From Clostridia bacterium (GTDB taxonomy: Bacteria; Bacillota; DSM-521; Neomoorellales; SLTJ01): a DNA stretch of 6,516 nucleotides. The position numbers were made by a program, and so were the translations under genes. The stretch is taken from the NCBI GenBank assembly GCA_014360105.1, contig JACIYD010000095.1, positions 1 through 6,516 of the forward strand. Reading direction: 5' to 3'. A model generated the notes under the pieces. It was given only the letters and a program-made list of their open reading frames with translations, was not told the DNA's origin and searched no databases. Shown piece by piece: positions 1 to 5,617 of this stretch (position 1 is the first letter of the stretch; each line of letters starts with the position of its first letter).

Positions 1-970
1 GGCCATCGGACAGGCGGAATTCTTCCACGTTCTCCCTGACTTTTTTCCGCGAGACGGCCAGGGAACGCAGCGCCTCGAGGTTGATTTCCACGTCGAAATG
101 GCCGGCATTGGCCAAGATGGCGCCGTCCCGCATGGCGGCGAAGTGCGGCGCGTCAATGACATGCTTGTTGCCGGTCACGGTGCAGAAAACGTCACCCTGC
201 TGTGCTGCTTCTTCCATATCGGTGACGTGGTAACCGTCCATGACTGCCTCCAGGGCGCGGAGCGGGTCGACCTCCACCACGATGACGTTAGCGCCCAAAC
301 CGCGGGCTCGGGCGGCCACACCACGGCCACACCAGCCATAGCCCACCACCACAAAGGTGCTGCCCGCCAACAGGTAATTGGTGGCGCGGACGATGCCGTC
401 CACGGCCGACTGCCCCGTACCGTAGCGGTTGTCAAACATGTGCTTGGTAAGCGCGTCGTTTACCGCAACTATCGGATAGCGCAAGGCGCCGGCGGCGGCC
501 ATGGCCCGGAGGCGAATGACGCCGGTGGTCGTTTCTTCGGTACCGCCGAGCACCTGCCCCAGCAGATCGGGCCGCTGGGTATGCAGGGTATGCACGAGGT
601 CGGCGCCGTCGTCCATGGTGATCTGCGGGGCTGCGTCCAGTACCTGGTGGATGTGCCGGTAATACGTTTGTTCGTCCTCACCGCGTACGGCAAAAGTGGG
701 AATGCCGTAGTAAGCGTTGAGGGCAGCGGCTACGTCGTCTTGCGTGCTCAGCGGATTGGAAGCGCAAAGGGCCACTTCCGCCCCGCCTTCTTTTAAAACG
801 CGTACCAAATTGGCCGTTTCCGTGGTTACGTGCAGGCAGGCGCCAATGCGGAGGCCGCCAAGGGGCTTTTCTTGCCGCCAGCGCTGGGCGATGGAGGCGA
901 GGACCGGCATGTGGCGTTCCGCCCAGCCGATGCGCCGCCTCCCCACCTCTATCAATTCTTCCCGGGTCAT
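1..970 (-). CDS. ahcY: Adenosylhomocysteinase (S-adenosyl-L-homocysteine hydrolase), 3' end missing
   Basis: Cytosolic NAD-dependent enzyme that reversibly hydrolyses S-adenosylhomocysteine to homocysteine and adenosine, relieving product inhibition of methyltransferases. The first 323 codons are present; the family is usually over 400 residues, so the C-terminus lies beyond base 1. Visible motifs: HVTTET (47-52), SNPLSTQDD (71-79), the Asp in MDDGAD (121), Glu146 before TTGVIRL, the catalytic stretch [19 protein letters not shown] with Lys176 and Asp180, the NAD-binding GYGWCGRG (210-217), the acidic strand end VVEVDP (231-236), and NAGHFDVEI with His291. GTGQS replaces the GCRES of animal enzymes, and the insert of many bacterial AhcY is absent, so it resembles archaeal and thermophilic-bacterial forms. 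The ATG start has a good SD (AGGAAGG, 7 bases upstream) and lies 15 bases after the mtnP stop, so the two genes are cotranscribed and probably coupled. An S-inosylhomocysteine hydrolase is a less likely alternative. Confidence 0.95.
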   Translation of the reverse strand, partial: MTREELIEVGRRRIGWAERHMPVLASIAQRWRQEKPLGGLRIGACLHVTTETANLVRVLKEGGAEVALCASNPLSTQDDVAAALNAYYGIPTFAVRGEDEQTYYRHIHQVLDAAPQITMDDGADLVHTLHTQRPDLLGQVLGGTEETTTGVIRLRAMAAAGALRYPIVAVNDALTKHMFDNRYGTGQSAVDGIVRATNYLLAGSTFVVVGYGWCGRGVAARARGLGANVIVVEVDPLRALEAVMDGYHVTDMEEAAQQGDVFCTVTGNKHVIDAPHFAAMRDGAILANAGHFDVEINLEALRSLAVSRKKVRENVEEFRLSDG

Positions 971-985
971 ACTTAGCCCTTCCTT

Positions 986-1795
986 TCAGGTTTTAAGCCG
1001 CGCCCGTTCCAAGGCCGTAGCACAGGTACAATGGCGTTCTTCCGGCAGGGCCTCAATAATGGCAAGGAGCAAACGCCGCAGGTTTTCGTTGTTCGCCGCA
1101 AAGACCCGCAGGACCTCCTCGTGGGAAACCGGTTCCACGTCCGGCCGTCCCTCAAGCCCCACGTCGTAGTCGGTGATCAGGGAGATGTTTACATAACAGA
1201 TCCCCAGTTCCCGCGCGAGGATGCACTCCGGGTACTGGGTCATGTTGACTACTTCCCACCCCATCTGGCTGAACCAACGGCTCTCGGCCCGCGTAGAGAA
1301 ACGAGGTCCTTGGATGACGACCACCGTACCGCGCGGGTGGACCGGCAGGCCCAGGGCTTTCGCCTTGGCTACGGCCAACGGCCGCAGCGTGGGGCAGTAA
1401 GGGTCGGCGGCGGCAAGATGTGTCGTAATGGGGCCATCGTAGAAAGTATCGGGCCGGCCCCAGGTACGGTCGACAAACTGGTCGCAAACGACAAAATCAC
1501 CGGGGCGGACGTGAGGCTGGAGACTGCCGGCGGCACAGGGCCCCAGGAGGTACTGCACGCCCAGCTCCTTCATGGCCCAAAGGTTGGCCCGGTAATTGAT
1601 GCGGTGGGGCGGGATCTGATGCTCGCGCCCGTGTCGGGGTAAAAAGGCCACCCTCTTTTGCCCCACCGTGGCCAGCGCCAGCTTGTCGCTCGGCGGGCCG
1701 TAAGGCGTTTCCACCGCGAATTCCTCAACGTCCTCCAAAAAAGTGTAAAGTCCGGAACCACCAAAAACGCCGACTAAGGCTTGCCTTTTTGCCAT
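986..1795 (-). CDS. mtnP: S-methyl-5'-thioadenosine phosphorylase (MTAP family)
   Basis: Cleaves methylthioadenosine with phosphate to adenine and 5-methylthioribose-1-phosphate in methionine and adenine salvage. The 269-residue length fits the family. Seen: phosphate loop FGGSGLY (11-17), FLPRHGREH (51-59), PPHRINYRAN (62-71), RPDTFYDG (114-121), IQGPRFSTRAESR (161-173), purine/ribose motif EVVNMTQYPE (181-190) and TDYD (208-211). The paired aspartates 209 and 211 match those giving 6-aminopurine specificity in human MTAP, favouring MTAP over guanosine/inosine PNP. The C-terminus has Cys256-Thr-Cys258, like the CXC disulfide motif of hyperthermophilic MTAP and PNP enzymes. The gene lies 52 bases downstream of apt. 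Its best SD is 42 bases before the ATG, so the start is unusual; an in-frame CTG lies 30 bases upstream. I keep the ATG because the usual family N-terminus begins there. Broader activity on adenosine is possible and would link it to AhcY. Confidence 0.93.
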   Translation of the reverse strand: MAKRQALVGVFGGSGLYTFLEDVEEFAVETPYGPPSDKLALATVGQKRVAFLPRHGREHQIPPHRINYRANLWAMKELGVQYLLGPCAAGSLQPHVRPGDFVVCDQFVDRTWGRPDTFYDGPITTHLAAADPYCPTLRPLAVAKAKALGLPVHPRGTVVVIQGPRFSTRAESRWFSQMGWEVVNMTQYPECILARELGICYVNISLITDYDVGLEGRPDVEPVSHEEVLRVFAANNENLRRLLLAIIEALPEERHCTCATALERARLKT

Positions 1796-1843
1796 CGCCT
1801 CCGGCTGCCCCTTCTGCGACCGCAGGGCGGCCGGAACCCTCCT
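1796..1843 (-). promoter_or_regulatory. mtnP ribosome-binding region with SD brought close by a hairpin
   Basis: On the minus strand the strong SD AGGAGG (1838-1843) directly follows the apt stop but is 42 bases from the mtnP ATG. Between them, TTCCGGC (1830-1836) can pair with GCCGGAG (1799-1805) to form a 7-bp stem with one G-U. Inside it, CTGC (1822-1825) can pair with GCAG (1814-1817). Folding would leave about four unpaired bases between SD and ATG. The alternative is initiation from weaker nearby purines: GAAGGGG, 12 bases before the ATG, or GGAGG, 2 bases before it. The pairings are seen; the role is inferred. Confidence 0.4.
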
Positions 1844-1847
1844 TTCA

Positions 1848-2375
1848 CTAGTTATCGTACTGGATCAGGCTGAAAACCCGGTAGTCACGGAGCTTCTCCC
1901 GACCCTTCAGGTAGCTCAGTTCGACCAGAAAAGCCAGCTCGACCACGATCCCCCCCAGACTTTGTACCAACTCTGCCGTGGCCAGGCTCGTTCCCCCCGT
2001 GGCCAGAAGGTCGTCGACGATGACCGTGCGCAGACCGGCGCTGATGGCATCGCGGTGGATTTCCAGCGTTTCGCGGCCGTATTCCAACTCGTAAGCGATG
2101 CGCGCCGTACTTGCCGGGAGCTTGCCAAACTTGCGCACCGGAATAAAAGAAAGACCCAGGCGGTTAGCCAACGGGGCCCCGAAGATAAAGCCACGTGATT
2201 CGACGGCCACCACCGCCTCCAGCGGCATTTCGCGGTAATGGGCGACCATCAAGTCGATCGCTGCGGCAAAGGCAGCACCGTCCTTCAAGAGCGTGGTAAT
2301 GTCCCGGAAGAGAACTCCTTTTTCGGGAAAGTCGGGAACGGTCCTGATCTTTTCCTTCAGTTCTGCCGGGGTCAT
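1848..2375 (-). CDS. apt: Adenine phosphoribosyltransferase
   Basis: Converts adenine and PRPP to AMP and pyrophosphate in the cytosol, recovering the adenine released by MtnP. At 175 residues it is the normal family length and complete. Seen: N-terminal PDFPEKGVLFRDIT (14-27) typical of APT, VAVESRGFIFG (57-67), VRKFGKLP (80-87) of the adenine site, the flexible loop YELEYG (95-100) with the likely catalytic Glu98, and the PRPP-binding loop VIVDDLLATGGTS (118-130). The ATG has a strong SD (GGGAGG, 7-base spacer). It is first in the minus-strand set, followed 52 bases later by mtnP. In many Firmicutes apt sits by recJ or relA; here it is tied to MTA/SAH salvage, which supports recycling of SAM-derived adenine as its role. 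Confidence 0.96.
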   Translation of the reverse strand: MTPAELKEKIRTVPDFPEKGVLFRDITTLLKDGAAFAAAIDLMVAHYREMPLEAVVAVESRGFIFGAPLANRLGLSFIPVRKFGKLPASTARIAYELEYGRETLEIHRDAISAGLRTVIVDDLLATGGTSLATAELVQSLGGIVVELAFLVELSYLKGREKLRDYRVFSLIQYDN

Positions 2376-2585
2376 GTTTTAGCCTCCCTCCGTGGCCGAT
2401 AACGGCTACATGCCTTCGACGTGCCCTGCGGAATTTCCTGCCGCGAGGAGTAGTTTTCCATCTTCAGGACACAAACTTTCGTGCGACGGTGCTGCCAACT
2501 CCGCCTATCACCTGGAGCCGGCAGCATGGGAAGCGGCGCGTGGGGTTAAATTAAGAGAAACAGAACCAGAGAGGTTGAATCTTAA
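2376..2585. other. Divergent intergenic region between apt and the FMN-binding protein gene
   Basis: About 210 bases separate the apt start from the TTG start of the rightward gene, so this region should hold both promoters. I see no good sigma-A pair for the rightward gene; the best -10-like string, TTAAAT at 2546, lacks a -35. On the minus strand TTGGCA occurs near 2498, but the element 17 bases on (TTTGTG) is poor. The apt SD lies at 2382-2390. No convincing gene or hairpin terminator is seen. Confidence 0.5.
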
Positions 2586-3980
2586 TTGCAGGGACAAAAC
2601 GGAAGATCCGGGTCGGGGGCGGCGCTTGCCCTTACGGCTATTCTGGCTTTTCTTGGTCCGACCTTGGCGCGCTTCGCGTTAAGACGCTTTGTCAATACCT
2701 CCTTAAAACGGTTAATGACCGACCCCTACAGAGAGAACCTTTGGGAGTTGTTCAGTGCGGGCGGCCGTGTTTCACCGCAGAAGATCGTGGAAACCAACCT
2801 GCGCGCCAGTCGGGGCAGCTTGATTAATCGCCCTCTGGCAGGCCCGAGAGCACTGCCCAATTTTGACGGTCTGGTTTTTCATATCGCCCAACTGGAAACC
2901 CTGCCGACGCCCCAAGAAGTACCGATTGATCTGCGGGTGAGGCTGGGAAAACGAGCGCGCCGCCCGCTGGACTTGGAAATCCCCCTCATTATCGGCGGTA
3001 TGGCCTACGGTCTGGCGCTGAACGAAAAGACGAAGATCGCGCTGGCCCGGGCGGCCACCGCGGCCGGGACGGCGACCAATACCGGCGAGGGGCCGTGGCT
3101 GCCTGCTGAACGGCGCGCGGCACAACGGCTCATCGTGCAGTATGCGCGTGGAAAATGGAGCAAGGACCCGGAGCACCTTAAGCAAGCCGACATGATCGAA
3201 ATCCAACTGGGTCACGGAGCATGGGCCGGCCTGGGCCACGTCACCGCGGCACGGGAAATGACAGCAAAGGCCCGGCGCCTGGCGGGGCTGCGTCCGGGCG
3301 AGGATGCCGTCGTGCCGGCGCGCCTTCCGGACATAACGAAACCTGGCTCCTTGCGGCACCTGGTCGATTACCTGCGGGCGCTTAGCGGCGGCGTACCCAT
3401 TGGCGTTAAGATCGGGGCCGGCAAATACCTGGAACGTGACCTAGCCCACCTGGTTGCCGCCGGCGTGGATGTCATTGCCGTGGACGGTGCGCAAGGGGCA
3501 ACCAGGGGCTCGCCGCCGATTATCCAGGACGATTTCGGCCTGCCCACCGTTTATGCCCTGGTCCGGGCGCAACGTTTTCTCCGCGAGCGGGGGGCGCGGG
3601 ACCGGGTAAGTCTCGTCATCGGCGGGGGACTCTTCACTCCCGGCGATTTCCTCAAAGCCTTGGCTCTCGGGGCCGATGCGGTCTACCTCGGTACCATTGC
3701 GCTTTTTGCCCTCACCCACACCCAGGCGTTGCACGTCCTGCCGTGGGAGCCGCCGACGGAGCTGGTCTTTGAAAGCGGCCGTTACCGCAACCGCTTGAGC
3801 GTGGGCCAGGCTGCCCGGCACTTGGCCAACTATCTTCAGGCCGCCGCGGCGGAAATGGCCGAAGGCATCCGTGCCCTGGGTAAAACCTCCGTGGCCGAGC
3901 TCGGCCCGGAAGACTTAATGGCGTTGGACCCTGTGACCGCAGAAGCCACCGGCATTGCCCTTGCCTACCGTCCTCCGTAG
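2586..3980 (+). CDS. FMN-binding glutamate synthase-like protein with N-terminal membrane anchor, no cysteines
   Basis: Resembles the FMN/synthase domain of glutamate synthase (GltB central domain) without the glutaminase domain or the C-terminal beta-helix. Residues about 12-34 are hydrophobic (AALALTAILAFLGPT onward), followed by Arg/Lys, which suggests one membrane helix with the catalytic part in the cytoplasm. The barrel shows TNTGEGP (equivalent to the SNTGEGG strand), IEIQLGHGAWAGLGH in place of the usual QGAKPGEGG, GVKIGAGKYLERD, IAVDGAQGATRGSPP (equivalent to ISGHDGGTGASP), and the phosphate-binding GGGLFTPGDFLKALALGADAV. The [3Fe-4S] cysteines that follow the barrel in true glutamate synthase are absent, and all 464 residues contain no Cys. 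The start is TTG directly after an in-frame TAA, with GAGAGG 11 bases upstream; the next in-frame ATG (2715) would remove the membrane helix. Electrons may come from the ferredoxin encoded 151 bases downstream. Family assignment is firm; glutamate synthase activity is doubtful. Confidence 0.87.
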   Translation: MQGQNGRSGSGAALALTAILAFLGPTLARFALRRFVNTSLKRLMTDPYRENLWELFSAGGRVSPQKIVETNLRASRGSLINRPLAGPRALPNFDGLVFHIAQLETLPTPQEVPIDLRVRLGKRARRPLDLEIPLIIGGMAYGLALNEKTKIALARAATAAGTATNTGEGPWLPAERRAAQRLIVQYARGKWSKDPEHLKQADMIEIQLGHGAWAGLGHVTAAREMTAKARRLAGLRPGEDAVVPARLPDITKPGSLRHLVDYLRALSGGVPIGVKIGAGKYLERDLAHLVAAGVDVIAVDGAQGATRGSPPIIQDDFGLPTVYALVRAQRFLRERGARDRVSLVIGGGLFTPGDFLKALALGADAVYLGTIALFALTHTQALHVLPWEPPTELVFESGRYRNRLSVGQAARHLANYLQAAAAEMAEGIRALGKTSVAELGPEDLMALDPVTAEATGIALAYRPP

Positions 3981-4010
3981 TCAAAGATGCCCGGATTGTG
4001 GCCTTGCCTT

Positions 4011-4072
4011 TCGCCGCCGCGACGGGGTAAGTAAGAAAGAAAATGTGGCGGCGAGGAGGAATATCTTTTTCT
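4011..4072 (+). terminator. Inverted repeat with trailing T-run after the FMN-protein gene (weak, possibly attenuating)
   Basis: TCGCCGCC (4011-4018) and GGCGGCGA (4047-4054) are perfect 8-base complements separated by 28 bases. A TCTTTTTCTCTT stretch starts 9 bases after the second arm. The large loop and the gap before the T-run make this a poor intrinsic terminator. It may only partly separate the flavoprotein gene from the ferredoxin gene, or stabilise the upstream mRNA 3' end. Confidence 0.3.
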
Positions 4073-4103
4073 CTTGGCGAAAATTAAACTATCAATCGAA
4101 ATC

Positions 4104-4131
4104 GGGGAGGGAAGCCCGTCTGGGGCAGGCC
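4104..4131 (+). promoter_or_regulatory. Ferredoxin gene ribosome-binding region with hairpin between SD and ATG
   Basis: The SD GGGGAGG (4104-4110) is 21 bases from the ATG at 4132, too far for normal use. GCCC (4114-4117) can pair with GGGC (4123-4126) across a GTCTG loop, which would cut the effective spacing to about 8 bases. An in-frame CTG at 4120 lies 9 bases after the SD and is an alternative start. The pairing is seen; its use is inferred. Confidence 0.35.
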
Positions 4132-4353
4132 ATGGCGGAAAAGGAAAGACAGTACAAGTGGACTTATTACATTGATGAAACGCGCTGTATGACCTGCGGC
4201 ACCTGTGAAGACGAGTGCCGGGACGGGGCCATATACGTTAGGGACTACGAGTTCTATGCCATTGATGCGGAAAAGTGTAAGCGCTGTGCCCGTTGTTTCC
4301 AGGCCTGTCCGGTAGAGGCCGTAAAGCGTATTCCCTTTGCCGCGGCTTCCTAG
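4132..4353 (+). CDS. 2x[4Fe-4S] ferredoxin-type protein
   Basis: A 73-residue cytosolic electron carrier with two cluster motifs: C19-x2-C22-x2-C25-x3-C29 and C49-x2-C52-x2-C55-x3-C59-Pro. The first motif ends CRDGAI, without the proline that normally follows the fourth cysteine; the second, CFQACPVEAV, is canonical. The spacing between motifs (20 residues from Cys29 to Cys49) and the aromatic N-terminus (YKWTYYIDETRC) resemble small 4Fe-4S proteins of anaerobes. The ATG is preferred because the frame upstream (back to about 3955) reads through the intergenic region as low-quality coding sequence. It lies 151 bases after the cysteine-free FMN protein on the same strand, which suggests a redox partnership, as in split archaeal-type glutamate synthases where FMN and Fe-S modules are separate polypeptides. 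That link is inferred. Confidence 0.88.
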   Translation: MAEKERQYKWTYYIDETRCMTCGTCEDECRDGAIYVRDYEFYAIDAEKCKRCARCFQACPVEAVKRIPFAAAS

Positions 4354-4462
4354 AGAAAGCGAGGGTAATGGGCACGAACCGAGCGCCAGGGCCCGGCTCT
4401 CCGGCGCTTGAGGCAAGGCAAAAAATGACCTTAGGTAAATAACCGCGAGGTGAGGCCGGTTT
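4354..4462 (+). other. Ferredoxin-fmdB intergenic segment with a GC-rich hairpin
   Basis: AGCGCC (4382-4387) pairs with GGCGCT (4403-4408), with three further pairs (one G-U) inside after one mismatch. No T-run follows, so it is not a standard rho-independent terminator on this strand; it may be an mRNA-stabilising or processing element. A 24-codon ORF (4368-4442) overlaps it, with a GAGGG only 2 bases before its ATG, and is not called as a gene. Confidence 0.3.
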
Positions 4463-4672
4463 ATGCCAACCTACGATTTTCGTTGCCGCAAATGCGGTCA
4501 ACAGTTCTCCTGTTCCACCACGGTTGAGGGCCGGAAGCAAGTGCAATGTCCCTCCTGCGCCAGTGCGGACGTCCAGCAATTGCTTACCGGCTTTTTCTTT
4601 GCCCGCCCCGGGGGTGGCGCTAACGCGAGTAGCTGCACGCGTACGAGCTGCCGCGGCTGTTCCGGTTGTTAG
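4463..4672 (+). CDS. FmdB-family zinc ribbon protein with Cys-rich C-terminal tail
   Basis: A 69-residue protein of the FmdB/regulatory zinc-ribbon family. It opens with the family signature MPTYDFRCRKCGQQF and carries two CxxC knuckles (Cys8/Cys11 and Cys29/Cys32) that should bind one zinc. After LLTGFFFARPGGG the tail has four more cysteines in the last 12 residues (58, 63, 66, 69; C-x4-C-x2-C-x2-C), a common but unexplained feature of the family that could hold a second metal. The original FmdB was proposed as a regulator of formamidase; the role of most members is unknown, so no function is assigned. The ATG has a good SD (AGGTGAGG, 7-base spacer). The DUF3786 gene starts 18 bases after its stop, so the two are almost certainly cotranscribed. 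Confidence 0.9.
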   Translation: MPTYDFRCRKCGQQFSCSTTVEGRKQVQCPSCASADVQQLLTGFFFARPGGGANASSCTRTSCRGCSGC

Positions 4673-4677
4673 TTGCC

Positions 4678-4693
4678 GGAGGGAAAAGAAGTG
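4678..4693 (+). promoter_or_regulatory. SD that sets the GTG start of the DUF3786 gene
   Basis: GGAGGG (4678-4683) lies 7 bases before GTG 4691. The frame is open back to TTG 4673, but that codon directly follows the fmdB stop and has no SD, so the GTG is the better start. Confidence 0.7.
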
Positions 4694-5326
4694 CAGGTGG
4701 AACTTCCGGGCAACTACGAACCGGCGTACCGGGCGGCGATAAAGAGCTACATGGCCGGAAACCCCGTGGCCATGGCCGCGGCCTCGGGTGCCGTTTACGA
4801 CGCTGCCCAGGGCATGTTTCTCATTCGCTACTACTGCTGGCACTACCGGGTCAAGTTTCCCGAAGGAATGATCGTACCCGTTGAGGCGGAGGCCGAACCG
4901 CTTGGCCAGAGCGACGCCATTATCGTCCTCCATTATTTGAGCCACGCCATCGGGACGCCACCGGCAGGACGCTGGCTTTCCTTTATGGAGCTCCCCGGGG
5001 GACCGTTACATCAGGCGCCTTTTCGCCTGGAAGCCGTCCAGCCGCTGGCCGACGAATTTGGTCATGCACCGCAACTGTTTCTTGCCGCCGGTCAGGCGCT
5101 TGGGGGCTATCCGGTAGAAATGGGCGATGCGGGCCTCGTTCTTCCCGTTTTACCGCACCTTTCTCTGGCGGCCGTCCTTTGGGTGGCCGATGAGGAGTTT
5201 CCGGCCAACGCTAACATCCTCTTCGATGCTGCCGCGGTGGACTATCTGGATACTGCCGGCCTTTATCTCCTGGGTATTAATACTTCTCGCCGTTTGCGGC
5301 GCCTTGCGGGTTTGTTGGCCGGGTAA
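4691..5326 (+). CDS. DUF3786 domain protein, function unknown
   Basis: A 211-residue protein, soluble by inspection with no signal peptide. It fits DUF3786, a family of anaerobic bacteria and archaea that is sometimes fused to or placed beside Fe-S modules. Supporting segments: IIVLHYLSHAIG (77-88), the hallmark GRWLSFMELPGGP (93-105), LADEFGH, then GDAGLVLPVLPHL and the C-terminal AAVLWVADEEFPANANILFD leading to YLDTAGLYLLG. There is one cysteine (Cys49, in YYCWHY) and no evident catalytic motif. The GTG start at 4691 is chosen for its SD; the longer TTG form adds six residues. It follows fmdB by 18 bases and precedes the YabG-like gene by 94 bases. No reaction can be assigned; neighbourhood with a zinc ribbon and a ferredoxin hints at metal or Fe-S protein biology, as inference only. 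Confidence 0.82.
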   Translation: MQVELPGNYEPAYRAAIKSYMAGNPVAMAAASGAVYDAAQGMFLIRYYCWHYRVKFPEGMIVPVEAEAEPLGQSDAIIVLHYLSHAIGTPPAGRWLSFMELPGGPLHQAPFRLEAVQPLADEFGHAPQLFLAAGQALGGYPVEMGDAGLVLPVLPHLSLAAVLWVADEEFPANANILFDAAAVDYLDTAGLYLLGINTSRRLRRLAGLLAG

Positions 5327-5340
5327 GTGCCAGTCGCTGG

Positions 5341-5411
5341 CTCCTTTGCCAAGTGGTACCAGCTCGCGCGGCGGCGCATATGGTACTAGCAGGGAAAGAA
5401 TGGCAAAGGAG
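5341..5411 (+). promoter_or_regulatory. Long hairpin masking the SD of the YabG-like gene
   Basis: CTCCTTTGCCA (5341-5351) is the exact complement of TGGCAAAGGAG (5401-5411), giving 11 uninterrupted pairs; the 3' arm contains most of the downstream SD AAAGGAGGTG (5405-5414). Nested inside, TGGTACCA (5354-5361) pairs with TGGTACTA (5381-5388), 8 bp with one G-U, and GCGC (5366-5369) with GCGC (5374-5377) around a GGCG loop. The 5' arm begins CUCCUUU, copying the anti-SD of 16S rRNA. The element starts 14 bases after the DUF3786 stop. It has no T-run, so it looks like a translational switch rather than a terminator. Pairing is read directly; regulation is inferred. Confidence 0.6.
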
Positions 5412-5420
5412 GTGGCGGCG

Positions 5421-5606
5421 GTGAGGGTGGGCGACCTGGTTACGCGCAAATCACACAACCACGACATTACTTTCTGCATCATCGGCTTTCGTACCGATAG
5501 CCGGGGACGAAGTATTGCCATTTTAAAGGCCCTGTACCATGCTGCCTTCATCGTAGACGCACCCCTGGAGGATCTGGTGAGCGTTTTGCCGGAAAGGCGT
5601 TTGTAG
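5421..5606 (+). CDS. Stand-alone YabG N-terminal domain (sporulation protease YabG without the protease part)
   Basis: Encodes 61 residues matching the start of YabG (peptidase family U57), which in Bacillus trims spore coat proteins. The first ten residues, [10 protein letters not shown], and then [16 protein letters not shown] and DLVSVLP parallel the Bacillus YabG N-terminus (IGDMVARKS, IIGIEQTSKGNSIAIL, DLVAV). Full YabG is near 290 residues; this frame ends at TAG 5604, and the next bases hold a promoter, not more YabG. The GTG 5421 start is chosen because the perfect SD AGGAGGTG ends 6 bases upstream; ATG 5400 in the same frame would give 68 residues but has only AGGG before it and lies within the hairpin. 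The codon pattern looks intact, so it may be a real small domain protein (the fold is SH3/KOW-like in length) or the relic of a truncated yabG. The domain match is good; the function is unknown. Confidence 0.75.
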   Translation: MRVGDLVTRKSHNHDITFCIIGFRTDSRGRSIAILKALYHAAFIVDAPLEDLVSVLPERRL

Positions 5607-5617
5607 CCAAAATTTCC

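Noticed and set aside
98..796. Long plus-strand ORF opposite ahcY
   Set aside because: It lies wholly over the clear AhcY frame, whose motifs are unmistakable; the plus-strand product shows no recognisable domain and is a GC-rich shadow.
1031..1642. 203-codon plus-strand ORF opposite mtnP
   Set aside because: Overlaps a complete, motif-rich MtnP; no family features of its own.
2392..2682. 96-codon plus-strand ORF across the apt-FMN gene gap
   Set aside because: GTG start without an SD, biased GC-rich residue content, and it overlaps the start of the FMN-binding protein gene in another frame.
3955..4131. Upstream extension of the ferredoxin frame with a CPDCG and a NVAARRNI string, recalling a transposase zinc ribbon
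   Set aside because: Only one CxxC, it overlaps the end of the previous gene, and no other transposon sequence is nearby; probably chance.
4408..4441. TTGAGG ... TAAATA as a promoter for fmdB
   Set aside because: The -10 match is poor and the spacing is about 22 bases.
4368..4442. 24-codon ORF between the ferredoxin and fmdB genes as a leader peptide
   Set aside because: SD only 2 bases from its ATG, overlaps a hairpin, no notable composition.
5350..5373. Resemblance of AGTGGTACCAGC to the T-box antiterminator core (GGGTGGNACCGCG)
   Set aside because: The match breaks at ACCGCG, there is no room for a stem I after the upstream stop at 5326, and no terminator follows.
5584..5606. GCCGGAAAGGC and short T-run at the end of the YabG-like gene as a terminator
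   Set aside because: Stem of only 3-4 pairs and a T-run of three; too weak to call.
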